Shown here: one piece after another, positions 6,917 through 13,249 of the stretch
Layout of the letters: the number at the start of each line of letters is the position of its first letter
How positions within the stretch are numbered: position 1 is the first letter of the stretch
Source of the DNA: DASYQD01 sp036005845
GTDB lineage: Bacteria; Acidobacteriota; Thermoanaerobaculia; Multivoradales; JAIOJS01
Length of the DNA: 13,249 bases
Reading direction: 5' to 3'
Assembly (NCBI GenBank): GCA_036005845.1
Contig: DASYQD010000075.1
Coordinates: forward strand, 1-13,249
Made by a program: the position numbers and the translations under genes
Notes under the pieces: generated by a model
Told to the model about the DNA's origin: nothing
The model's input: the letters and a program-made list of their open reading frames with translations, nothing else
The model's database searches: none

Positions 6917-7828
6917 ATGGCTGCACGAGCGATGGGAACCGGCACCGTCTCCTTCGGCCTCGTCTCGATCCCGATCAAGCTCTACTCTACCGGCGAGAGC
7001 TCGGCGGGCATCTCCTTCAACTGGCTGCACGGCAAGTGCGGCGGCAGGGTGAAGCAGCAGTACTACTGCCCGACCGAAGACGAGGTGGTCGAACGCAAGG
7101 ACCTCGTCAAGGGCTACGAGTTCGCCAAGGACCGCTACGTGGTGATGGACGACGAGGAGCTCGCCGTGCTCACCACCAAGGCGACCAACTCGGTCGACAT
7201 CACCGAGTTCGTGCCGATCGAGTCCGTCGACCCAATCTACTTCGAGAAGGCCTACTTCCTCGGCCCCGACAAGGGCGGCGACCGGCCCTACCGACTGCTC
7301 GCCGAGGCGATGCGGCAGACCGGCCGCGTGGCGCTCGCCCGCTACGCCGCGCGCGGCAAGAACTACCTGGTGCTGCTGCGGCCGTTCCGCGAAGGGCTGG
7401 TGATGCAGCAGCTGCGCTACGCCGAAGAGGTGCGCGGCTTCGACGAGGTGCCGCTCGGCGAGGGCGAGGTCAAGCCCGCCGAGCTGCAGCTCGCCCGCCA
7501 GCTCATCGACCAGATCGCCGCCGACGACTTCAAGCCCGAGGGCTACCGCGACGACAGCCGCGACCAGATGCGCGAGATCCTGCGCAAGAAGGTCGAGGGC
7601 GAGGAGATCATCAGCGCCGCCCCGGCCGAGCCGCCGCGCGGCCAGATCATCGACCTCATGCAGGCGCTCAAGGCGAGCCTGGCGAAGGAAGGCGAGGGCG
7701 CCGAGCGCCGCCCGCCGCGCCGCTCCGCGCGCTCGACCGAGGTGGAGAAGCCGGCCCGAGCCGTCGCCGGCGAGCGGCCGTCGCGGGCACCGGCTTCGGC
7801 GGCGCGGCGCACGCGGTCGAAGAAGTAG
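6917..7828 (+). CDS. ku: Bacterial Ku, DNA double-strand-break end-binding protein
   Basis: Homodimeric ring protein of 303 residues that threads onto broken DNA ends and recruits LigD for non-homologous end joining. The start MAARAMGTGTVSFGLVSIPI is the standard bacterial Ku N-terminus. It is followed by LHGKCGGRVKQQYYCP (C41, C51), DLVKGYEFAKDRYVVM, the TNSVDITEFVPIESVDPIYFEKAYFLGP core, and RPFREGLVMQQLRYAEEVRG (about residues 155-174). The C-terminal region from about 255 is a disordered tail rich in Arg, Lys, Ala and Pro, ending TRSKK. Such basic tails are known in some bacterial Ku proteins to affect DNA binding and sliding. An in-frame ATG 36 bases upstream (6881) would overlap the ligD start region and lacks family support. 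It is head-to-head with ligD, and the next gene follows 6 bases after its stop. Confidence 0.96.
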   Translation: MAARAMGTGTVSFGLVSIPIKLYSTGESSAGISFNWLHGKCGGRVKQQYYCPTEDEVVERKDLVKGYEFAKDRYVVMDDEELAVLTTKATNSVDITEFVPIESVDPIYFEKAYFLGPDKGGDRPYRLLAEAMRQTGRVALARYAARGKNYLVLLRPFREGLVMQQLRYAEEVRGFDEVPLGEGEVKPAELQLARQLIDQIAADDFKPEGYRDDSRDQMREILRKKVEGEEIISAAPAEPPRGQIIDLMQALKASLAKEGEGAERRPPRRSARSTEVEKPARAVAGERPSRAPASAARRTRSKK

Positions 7829-7834
7829 CAAGCG

Positions 7835-8698
7835 TTGAGCGCGGCGCGCTCGCTCGGATACTCGGTCCAAGAAGTCGCCACTCTGCTCGGCGTCACCGCC
7901 GCGCGAGTGCGCCACTTCGTGCGCGCCGGCCTGCTCGACCCGCGCCGCGGAGCCCGCCGCGAGTACCGCTTCACCTTCCAGGACCTCGTGCTGCTGCGCG
8001 CCGCGCAAGGCCTCCTCGCCGCCGGCGTCAAGCTGCCGCGCGTGCGCCGCGCGCTCGCCAAGCTGCCGTCGCAACTGCCGCGCGGCCGCTCGCTCTCCGG
8101 CGTGCGCATCACCGCTGAGGGCGGCGAGATCGTCGTCCGCGAAGGCGGCCAGCAGTGGAACCCCGAGTCCGGCCAGCGCCTCCTCGATTTCGAAGTGGCC
8201 ACCCTCGCCGCCGCCGCCGCGCCGCTGGCGCCGCGCCTCGTCCGCCAGGCGATCGTGCGCGAAGCCTCCGCGCCCGACGCCGCGCTCTCCGCCGATGACT
8301 GGTTCCACCTCGGCTGCGAGCTCGAAGCCACCTCCCTCGCCGAAGCCGCCGGCGTCTACCGCCGCGCCCTCGTCCTCGACCCGCAACACCAGGACGCCCT
8401 CCTCAACCTCGGCCGCCTCCAACACGAGACCGGCGAGCTGCGCGAAGCCGAAGCCTGCTACCGCCGCGTCCTCGCCATCTCCCCCGGCGAGCCCATCGCC
8501 GCCTACAACCTCGGCGTCGCCTTGGAAGACCGCGGCCGCCTCCCCGAGGCCGCCGAAGCCTACGAAGCCGCCCTCGCCGCCGACCCCGACAACGCCGACG
8601 CTTGCTACAACCTAGCCGGCGTCTACGAACGCCAGGGCAAAAACGCCGAAGCCGTACGTTGGCTGAAGGAATACCGCCGGCTGCGCACGAACGTCTGA
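7835..8698 (+). CDS. MerR-type DNA-binding protein with four C-terminal TPRs
   Basis: Protein of 287 residues. Residues about 8-78 form a MerR-like winged helix: YSVQEVATLLGVTAARVRHF, then AGLLDPRRGARREYRF (wing), then a FQDLVLLRAAQGLLAAGV helix. Residues 154-287 are four tandem tetratricopeptide repeats of 34, 34, 34 and 32 residues, the middle ones with the usual NLG and EAxxxYxxAL pattern. No classic MerR metal- or drug-binding domain is seen, so the TPR part probably binds protein. The start is TTG at 7835, the only start-type codon before the HTH, 6 bases past the ku stop; co-transcription and coupled translation with ku are likely. The Shine-Dalgarno is weak. Codon use differs from ku, with many GAA Glu codons in the TPR half. 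A role in regulating or assisting end joining is inferred from position only. Confidence 0.85.
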   Translation: MSAARSLGYSVQEVATLLGVTAARVRHFVRAGLLDPRRGARREYRFTFQDLVLLRAAQGLLAAGVKLPRVRRALAKLPSQLPRGRSLSGVRITAEGGEIVVREGGQQWNPESGQRLLDFEVATLAAAAAPLAPRLVRQAIVREASAPDAALSADDWFHLGCELEATSLAEAAGVYRRALVLDPQHQDALLNLGRLQHETGELREAEACYRRVLAISPGEPIAAYNLGVALEDRGRLPEAAEAYEAALAADPDNADACYNLAGVYERQGKNAEAVRWLKEYRRLRTNV

Positions 8699-9154
8699 CT
8701 CTCACAACCGCCGCGTGTCCTGAGCGTCGGCGATGACGCATGCACACATCCGGTGCCATCTCCACGAGAGCTCAGCTCGGTGGTAGATGGAGGTGGTTGC
8801 GCTCGGCGGCGCCGCGCGAGAGGGCGCGCCGGGCGGAGGGCTCCCACCGCGCGCAGCGAAGCGAGCACGGTGGGATACCGACCGGCAGGCGGGGACCCAC
8901 AGCGCGGCGCCGCCGAGATGCGCAACCGCCGGCCGAGGTCGCCTCCGCGAAGTGGCGCCACGATGGCAAGGCCATCGCTCCGCCCCGCCGAGGTGACGCA
9001 CCGCGCATCGCGATGGCAGTGATCGTGCACTTGCCCCCCGGCGAGCGCCACCGGCGCTCCGCGCCATGAGCCAAATCCACTCGCCCCGCCCGGTGCGATC
9101 TCTTCCTCAGTGCGACGCCACGCCACCGGCCGGCGGCCCAGGAGATCGACTTTC
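8699..9154. other. Gene-free stretch dominated by palindromes
   Basis: There are 456 bases between the MerR-TPR stop and the FN3 protein start. Several frames are open on both strands because of high GC, but none shows a family motif, a Shine-Dalgarno, or a codon pattern like the real genes, and they all cross the same palindromic block. The block at 8756-9059 is described separately. The left end (8699-8755) and the right end (9060-9154) hold no clear promoter that I can support. Confidence 0.5.
8756..9059. repeat. Composite palindromic element (REP/BIME- or MITE-like)
   Basis: A chain of hairpins: CCATCTCCAC (8756-8765) with GTGGTAGATGG (8780-8790). A long pair then follows, with its left arm at 8795-8817 matching the reverse complement of 8902-8927 except for an extra three bases (GAT or ATG) in the right arm. 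Nested inside is TCCCACCG (8842-8849) with CGGTGGGA (8868-8875). After these come GTGGCGCCAC (about 8952-8961), CGATGGC-AAG-GCCATCG (8961-8977) and GAGCGCC-ACC-GGCGCTC (9043-9059). This density of perfect arms is not expected by chance even at high GC and suggests a dispersed palindromic repeat. I see no transposase, and no target-site duplication is evident at the edges. Copy number elsewhere in the genome cannot be judged here. Confidence 0.5.
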
Positions 9155-9865
9155 ATGTCCGCACATAAAACTCTGTTCGGAGGGGCCTTCGCCTTTGCAT
9201 TCCTGATCGCCGCGACGAGCGCCAACGCCGCGCCCGCGCGTCCCACCGACCTGCGCGCGCGCGCCGACTCGACCACCACCGCCAAGCTCACCTGGTCCGA
9301 CAACGCCACCGACGAGTGGGAGTACCACCTCGAGGTGAAGAGCGCGACCGCCGGCTGGGCCGACCGCGGCGCCCTCCCGCCCAACGTCACCTTCATCTCG
9401 GTGTCGAACCTGCTGCCCGGCAAGACCTACTTCTTCCGTCTGCGGGCGAAGAACGCGTCCGGCTGGTCGTCCTACTCGAACGAAACCGCGACCACCGCCT
9501 TCTACGAGACGCCGCCCGACTGCACCACCGGCACCAACGTCATGTGCCTGGGCGACGGCCGCTACCGCGTGCAGGCCACCTTCGAGCGCGGCACGCAGAT
9601 CCACGGCATCGCCAACGCCGTCGACCTCTCACAGGAGTCGGGCCTCTTCTGGTTCTTCTCGCCCAGCAACGTCGAGGCGATCGTCAAGGTGCTCGACGGC
9701 TGCGGCGTCAACGGCCACCGCTGGATCTACACCACCGGCCTCACCGACCTGCGCGTGCTGGTGACGGTGACCGACACGCAGACCGGCGAGACGGCGACCT
9801 ACCTCAACGAGGGCGGCGGCGCCTTCGCGCCGGTGCAGGACACCGAAGCGCTGAGCTGCGACTAG
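9155..9865 (+). CDS. Secreted fibronectin type III protein with conserved C-terminal domain
   Basis: Predicted exported protein of 236 residues. It has a signal peptide at residues 1-25 (MSAHKTLFGG, then an Ala/Phe core, cleavage at ANA-A). An FN3 domain spans about 28-116, with PTDLRARADSTTTAKLTWSDN, YHLEVKS, VSNLLPGKTYFFRLRAKNASGWSSYSN and TATTAF strands. A second domain of about 115 residues has VMCLGDGRYRVQATFE, SGLFWFFSPSNVEAIVKVLD, GVNGHRWIY and VTVTDTQTGETATYLN. I remember this second module from many secreted or surface proteins of Acidobacteriota and related phyla; I know of no assigned function. Four cysteines (123, 131, 183, 235), all in the second domain, could form two disulfides. 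The ATG at 9155 has AGGAG (9140-9144) 10 bases upstream; an in-frame start at 9110 would put 15 residues before the signal peptide. Its stop overlaps the stop of the convergent HD gene. Confidence 0.85.
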   Translation: MSAHKTLFGGAFAFAFLIAATSANAAPARPTDLRARADSTTTAKLTWSDNATDEWEYHLEVKSATAGWADRGALPPNVTFISVSNLLPGKTYFFRLRAKNASGWSSYSNETATTAFYETPPDCTTGTNVMCLGDGRYRVQATFERGTQIHGIANAVDLSQESGLFWFFSPSNVEAIVKVLDGCGVNGHRWIYTTGLTDLRVLVTVTDTQTGETATYLNEGGGAFAPVQDTEALSCD

Positions 9866-10470
9866 CTAGTAGTCGCCGGCGCCGCCAGCCGGCCGTCGAG
9901 CTCGAGCTCCGCCGCGACGCCCTGCATCGCGGCGAGCACGGTCGCCACGTGGTCCCACAGGTCGAGCTGGCCGCCGAAGCAGGCGGCGCCGAATTCGGCG
10001 GTCGCCTTCTCGACGTGGTCGCGGTCGACGCCCGCCGCGAAGATGCGCTCCTTCCACCGCTTCTTGATCGACTTGATCTCGACGTCGCGCACGTTCTTGC
10101 TCGGCCGCACGAGCGCCGCCGCGATGATCAGCCCGGTCACCTCGTCGCTGGCGAGCAGCGCGAAGTCCATCGGCTCGCGGCGCGGCACGCCGGTGGCCGC
10201 CTCGTTGTGCGACAGGATCGCTTGCAGCACGGGCTCGGGCACCCCTTTCTCGCGCAGCACGGGCGTGCCGTCGACGACGTGCGTCTCCAGCGTCGGGTGG
10301 ATCTCCCAATCCCAGTCGTGGAGCAGCCCGGCGAGGCCCCACTGCTCGACATCGCCGCCGAGCTTCGCCGCGTAGGCGCGCATCGCCGCCTCCACCGCCA
10401 GCATGTGGCGCCGCAGGCCGGCGGCCTGCACGTTGTCGCGGACGAGCCGCCAGGCTTCCTCGCGGGTCAT
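9862..10470 (-). CDS. HD-superfamily hydrolase (COG2316-like)
   Basis: Predicted metal-dependent phosphohydrolase of 202 residues. The HD signature is spread over H22 (RHMLAVEAAM), H51-D52 (GLAGLLHDWDWE), H88 (AILSHNE) and D109 (ALLASDEVTGL). The conserved ALVRPSKNVRDVEIKSIKKRWKE stretch follows. From memory this pattern matches the predicted HD hydrolases of COG2316, about 190 residues long, whose substrate is unknown. The canonical HDxD environment is kept as HDWDW. ATG 10470 is chosen because the family begins MTREEAW here; longer in-frame extensions run into the lon promoter region. There is no Shine-Dalgarno directly before this ATG, but a small upstream ORF ends in an ATGA overlap with it. 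The gene converges on the FN3 gene with interlocking stops (CTAG at 9862-9865), leaving no room for a terminator between them. Confidence 0.85.
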   Translation of the reverse strand: MTREEAWRLVRDNVQAAGLRRHMLAVEAAMRAYAAKLGGDVEQWGLAGLLHDWDWEIHPTLETHVVDGTPVLREKGVPEPVLQAILSHNEAATGVPRREPMDFALLASDEVTGLIIAAALVRPSKNVRDVEIKSIKKRWKERIFAAGVDRDHVEKATAEFGAACFGGQLDLWDHVATVLAAMQGVAAELELDGRLAAPATTS

Positions 10471-10520
10471 GGCGTGGTGGGGCCGATTGCGGTTAGGCTC
10501 TTGGCGATGATGGTCGGCAT
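10467..10520 (-). CDS. 17-residue leader ORF coupled to the HD hydrolase gene
   Basis: Reads MPTIIAKSLTAIGPTTP and stops at TGA, which overlaps the HD gene's ATG as ATGA. A good Shine-Dalgarno, GGAGA (10531-10527), sits 6 bases before its ATG, whereas the HD gene has none of its own. This is the usual geometry for translational coupling: ribosomes that finish the leader re-initiate on the HD gene. The peptide has no run of a single regulatory amino acid and no transmembrane character. It may simply deliver ribosomes. It is short, so chance cannot be excluded. Confidence 0.5.
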   Translation of the reverse strand: MPTIIAKSLTAIGPTTP

Positions 10521-10648
10521 GGTCGTTCTCCACTCTCAGCGGACTCGCGGCGAGCGGAATTTTTTCACTGATTCGGCGACTTGTAACGGTAGCCGCCGGT
10601 ACCAGACGATTGAGCCCGGTGCCGACGGCACCCCTAGAGGAGCCATCG
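10521..10648. promoter_or_regulatory. Divergent HD/lon regulatory spacer
   Basis: This spacer serves both the HD gene leader (minus) and lon (plus). An AT-rich patch lies at 10558-10590 in an otherwise GC-rich sequence. TTTTTT (10560-10565) and TGTAAC (10582-10587), 16 bases apart, are a weak candidate sigma-70-type pair for lon. I do not see a good heat-shock sigma-32 promoter or a CIRCE element. Promoter calls here are low confidence; the AT-rich patch itself is directly visible. Confidence 0.3.
10618..10642 (+). promoter_or_regulatory. lon leader hairpin and ribosome binding site
   Basis: GGTGCC-GAC-GGCACC (10618-10632) is a perfect 6-bp stem with a 3-base loop in the lon leader. Five bases after it comes AGGAG (10638-10642), spaced 6 bases from the ATG at 10649. 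This strong Shine-Dalgarno decides the lon start over the in-frame upstream start codon at 10610. The hairpin does not cover the ribosome site, so it may stabilise the mRNA end rather than block translation. Confidence 0.5.
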
Positions 10649-13225
10649 ATGACTGAGACGCTTACGCTCCCAGTCTTACCGTTGCGCGAGGCGGTGATCT
10701 TCCCCGGCGTGTCGTCGCCCATCGGCGCCGGCCGTCCCGGGACGTTGCGTGCCATCCAGGCGGCGGTCTCGTCGCCGCAGCGTTTGATCTTCGCGGTCTG
10801 CCAGCGGGAGAACCGGGACAAGGTGACCCCCGACCTGCTCTACACGACAGGCGTGGTGGCCCATATCGACCAGGTGCAGCGGTCCGGCGGCAGCACCGTG
10901 CAGCTGCTGCTCGACGGCCAGCACCGCGCCTTCGCCGTCCGCTACGAAGAGAAGGAGGGCTACCTGGAGGCGGTGGCCCGCGAGATCATCGAGGGCGCGC
11001 CGCTCAACCCGCGCGACCCGGCGTTCGTCGCCCTGCAGCGCGAGGTGCGCAACCGCGCCGCCGAGCTGGGCCAGAAGTCCGGCCTCCCCGAGGAGGTCGT
11101 CGACCGCTTCCTCGCCAGCGTCGAGGACCCGGGCAAGCTCGCGGACCTGGTGGCGAGCTACCTCGACGTCTCGGCGGCAGACAAGCAGATGATCCTCGAG
11201 ACCGCCGAGGTCGAGGAGCGCCTGCGCATGGTGCTGCTGCAGGTGGAGCGGCAGATCACCGTCATCGACGCCCAGCAGGAGATCAAGAACAAGGTCCAGC
11301 GCGAGCTCGGCGACCGCCAGCGCGAGATGGTGCTGCGCGAGCAGATGAAGGCCATCCAGCAGGAGCTCGGCGGCGGTGACGACCAGGGCGAACTCGACGA
11401 GCTGAAAGAGAAGCTCGACGCCCTCGACTTGCCGAAGGACGCGCGCAAGGAGGTCGACCGCGAGTTCGGGCGCCTGTCGCGCATCGCGCGCGAGTCGATG
11501 GAGTACCAGGTCATCCGCACCTACCTCGAGACCATCGCCGAGCTGCCGTGGAACGCGCGCAGCGAGGAGCATCTCGACCTCAAGGAGGCCGAGAAGGTGC
11601 TGGAGGAGGACCACTACGGCCTCGCCGACGTCAAGGACCGGGTGCTCGAGTACCTGGCGGTGCGGCAGCTGCGCCAGCGCGCGGCGGACCAGCGCAAGTC
11701 CACCGAGGAAGCGGAGGTGGCGGCGGCGGCGGCAGCGGCCGAGGCCGGCGAGGGTGAAGGCGAGAGCCCGGCCGTCGACGAGCCGATCGCGCCGCCGCAG
11801 CCGAAGCTGCGCGGCAACGAGGACGACCGCATCTCGAAGGGCCCGATCCTCCTCTTCGTCGGCCCGCCCGGCGTCGGCAAGACCTCGATCGCCAAGTCGA
11901 TCGCGCGCTCGATGGGGCGCGAGTACGTGCGCGTCTCCCTCGGCGGCGTGCGCGACGAGGCCGACATCCGCGGCCACCGGCGCACCTACGTCGGCGCCAT
12001 GCCGGGCCGCATCATCCAGGGCATGAAGCAGGCGGGCACCAAGAACCCGGTGTTCCTGCTCGACGAGGTGGACAAGCTCGGCGTCTCCTACCAGGGCGAC
12101 CCGGCGAGTGCGTTGCTCGAGGTGCTCGACCCGGCGCAGAACGACACCTTCGTCGACCACTACCTCGGCGTGCCGTTCGACCTCTCCGAGGTGCTCTTCA
12201 TCGCCACCGCCAACTTCGTGCAGAACATCCCCGAGCCGCTGCTCGACCGCATGGAGTTCGTCGAGTTCACCGGCTACACCGAGCGCGAGAAGCTGGTGAT
12301 CGCGCGCCGCTTCCTGCTGCCGCGGCAGCTCAAGGAGAAGTCGCTCGTTCCCGGCCAGCTCGAGGTGACCGACGAAGCGCTGGTCGACGTCATCAACCGC
12401 TACACCCGCGAGGGCGGCGTGCGGCAGCTCGAGCGCTCGCTGGGGCAGCTGGCGCGCAAGGTGGCGCGGCAGATCGCCACCGGCGAGAAGCAGAGCGTCA
12501 GGGTGGACGCCGACGACGTCCACAACCTCATCGGGCGGCCGAAGATCCGTCCCGAGCAGGCGCTGCGCGAGGACAAGGTGGGCGTCGCCACCGGCATGTA
12601 TTACACGCCGGCGGGCGGCGACATCATGTTCGTCGAAGCGGCGACGATGAAGGGCAAGGGCAACCTGGTCCTCACCGGACAGCTCGGCGACGTGATGAAG
12701 GAGTCGGCGCTGGCGGCGTGGAGCTATGCGCGCGCGCACGCCGAGGATCTGCACATCGACCCCAATCAGTTCGAGCGCGACGTGCACATCCACGTGCCGG
12801 CGGGTTCCATCCGCAAGGACGGGCCGTCTGCGGGCGTGACGATGGCGACGGCGCTGGTGTCGGCGTTGTCGCAGCGGGCGGTGCGGCACGACTTGGCGAT
12901 GACGGGCGAGATCACGTTGTCGGGGCAGGTGTTGCCGATCGGGGGCGTGAAGGAGAAGGTGTTGGGCGCCGTGCGGTCGGGGATCACGGATGTGATGTTG
13001 CCGCTGGAGAATGAGGCGGACCTCGAGGATTTGCCGCCGGAGGTGCGGGAGCGGATTTCCGTGCATCCGGTGGGGGATCTGGCGCAGGTGCTCGGGCTCG
13101 CTTTGGGCGACGGCAGCATGTCGGTGAAGGTGCCGGTGGGCGAGGCCGTTGTCGAGGATGAGGGGCCGAGTCCGTTGGCTGCGGCGCCTCGGCGGCCTAC
13201 GGGCGAGAGCGGCGTCTCGCACTAG
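10649..13225 (+). CDS. lon: ATP-dependent protease Lon
   Basis: Cytoplasmic AAA+ serine protease of 858 residues that degrades misfolded and regulatory proteins as a homohexamer. It starts with the Lon N-terminal substrate-binding domain (LPVLPLREAVIFPG), followed by a coiled-coil-rich middle (EEIxNKVQRELGDRQREMVLREQMKAIQ type sequence, about residues 205-240). The AAA+ module has Walker A GPPGVGKT (405-412) and Walker B VFLLDEVDKLG (D472/E473). The protease domain has KDGPSAG with catalytic S727 and GGVKEK with catalytic K770, the same 43-residue spacing as in E. coli Lon. Unusual is a stretch of about 50 extra residues just before Walker A (about 345-400), rich in Ala, Glu, Gly and Pro. The last 130 codons also differ in codon use, with many TTG leucines. 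The C-terminal tail (VVEDEGPSPLAAAPRRP) extends past the usual end. Confidence 0.97.
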   Translation: MTETLTLPVLPLREAVIFPGVSSPIGAGRPGTLRAIQAAVSSPQRLIFAVCQRENRDKVTPDLLYTTGVVAHIDQVQRSGGSTVQLLLDGQHRAFAVRYEEKEGYLEAVAREIIEGAPLNPRDPAFVALQREVRNRAAELGQKSGLPEEVVDRFLASVEDPGKLADLVASYLDVSAADKQMILETAEVEERLRMVLLQVERQITVIDAQQEIKNKVQRELGDRQREMVLREQMKAIQQELGGGDDQGELDELKEKLDALDLPKDARKEVDREFGRLSRIARESMEYQVIRTYLETIAELPWNARSEEHLDLKEAEKVLEEDHYGLADVKDRVLEYLAVRQLRQRAADQRKSTEEAEVAAAAAAAEAGEGEGESPAVDEPIAPPQPKLRGNEDDRISKGPILLFVGPPGVGKTSIAKSIARSMGREYVRVSLGGVRDEADIRGHRRTYVGAMPGRIIQGMKQAGTKNPVFLLDEVDKLGVSYQGDPASALLEVLDPAQNDTFVDHYLGVPFDLSEVLFIATANFVQNIPEPLLDRMEFVEFTGYTEREKLVIARRFLLPRQLKEKSLVPGQLEVTDEALVDVINRYTREGGVRQLERSLGQLARKVARQIATGEKQSVRVDADDVHNLIGRPKIRPEQALREDKVGVATGMYYTPAGGDIMFVEAATMKGKGNLVLTGQLGDVMKESALAAWSYARAHAEDLHIDPNQFERDVHIHVPAGSIRKDGPSAGVTMATALVSALSQRAVRHDLAMTGEITLSGQVLPIGGVKEKVLGAVRSGITDVMLPLENEADLEDLPPEVRERISVHPVGDLAQVLGLALGDGSMSVKVPVGEAVVEDEGPSPLAAAPRRPTGESGVSH
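11675..11840 (+). other. Low-complexity insert within Lon before Walker A
   Basis: Between the conserved LEYLAV helix and the GPILLFVGPPG start of the AAA+ core, this Lon carries 59 residues where E. coli Lon has 8. The insert includes EEAEV, seven consecutive alanines, an EAGEGEGE acidic run and a PIAPPQP proline segment. It is probably a flexible surface linker joining the N-terminal part to the ATPase ring. It is in frame, with no stop or frameshift, so it is likely translated. Confidence 0.75.
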
Positions 13226-13249
13226 CGGGGGTTCGTGGCGAAGGCCCGG
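13226..13249. other. Window end after lon
   Basis: Twenty-four bases follow the lon TAG. They are too short for a gene, and I see no terminator within them. Confidence 0.6.

Noticed and set aside
5473..6926. Long open frames in other phases and on the opposite strand of ligD
   Set aside because: They are Arg/Ala/Pro-rich shadows without motifs. The LigD frame has all three catalytic domains.
8842..8875. Rho-independent terminator for the MerR-TPR gene
   Set aside because: A good stem exists, but there is no T-run after it on either strand, and it is nested in the larger palindromic block.
8623..9423. Open frames on both strands across the palindromic block
   Set aside because: They are low-complexity translations of hairpins, with no Shine-Dalgarno and no motifs. 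The openness is explained by high GC.
10560..10587. Heat-shock promoter for lon
   Set aside because: I see no sigma-32-like CTTGAA/CCCCAT pair and no CIRCE element; only a weak sigma-70-like pair is visible.
10676..13222. 848-residue open frame antisense to lon
   Set aside because: It mirrors the lon coding frame at high GC, is rich in Arg, His, Leu and Ala, and has no family motif. The sense strand encodes an unmistakable Lon.
1..13249. CRISPR array, prophage, insertion sequence or defence island
   Set aside because: There are no regularly spaced direct repeats, no transposase, integrase or phage structural genes, and no defence gene beyond general DNA repair.

Overview
This is a very GC-rich (roughly 70%) bacterial chromosomal window with eight confident protein genes, one small leader ORF and two gene-poor stretches rich in secondary structure. 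I infer an environmental bacterium, possibly Acidobacteriota of the Thermoanaerobaculia type. The main clue is the C-terminal domain of the fibronectin-type secreted protein, which I remember as common in that group; the taxonomic call is tentative. There is no sign of phage, insertion sequence, CRISPR array or tRNA.

Layout from left to right: (1) a minus-strand secreted protein with two CAP/SCP-like domains, the first degenerate; (2) a divergent plus-strand Ski2-like DExH helicase with a C-terminal DUF3516-type region; (3) a 573-bp stretch without genes (3768-4340), locally about 55% GC, holding a 14-bp perfect inverted repeat, other hairpins and a possible minus-strand terminator, and so a candidate structured RNA locus; (4) a bacterial non-homologous end-joining locus, with ligD (phosphoesterase-ligase-polymerase order) on the minus strand and ku on the plus strand diverging from a 38-bp spacer; (5) directly behind ku, a MerR-type DNA-binding protein fused to four TPRs; (6) a 456-bp stretch (8699-9154) packed with palindromes that looks like a dispersed repeat; (7) a secreted FN3 protein whose stop codon overlaps that of (8) a minus-strand HD-superfamily hydrolase, itself preceded by a 17-codon ORF joined to it by ATGA; (9) lon, the ATP-dependent protease, with a long Ala/Glu/Pro-rich insert before the Walker A motif.

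Functionally, Ku and LigD form a complete two-protein double-strand-break repair system: Ku binds ends and recruits LigD, which trims, fills and ligates. The MerR-TPR protein is the obvious candidate for an uncharacterised regulator or accessory factor of that system. The helicase, CAP protein, HD hydrolase and Lon look like independent genes. The observations I would check first are the structured stretch 3959-4104, the MerR-TPR gene, the leader ORF before the HD gene, the palindromic block at 8756-9059, and the abrupt codon-use change near the end of lon.
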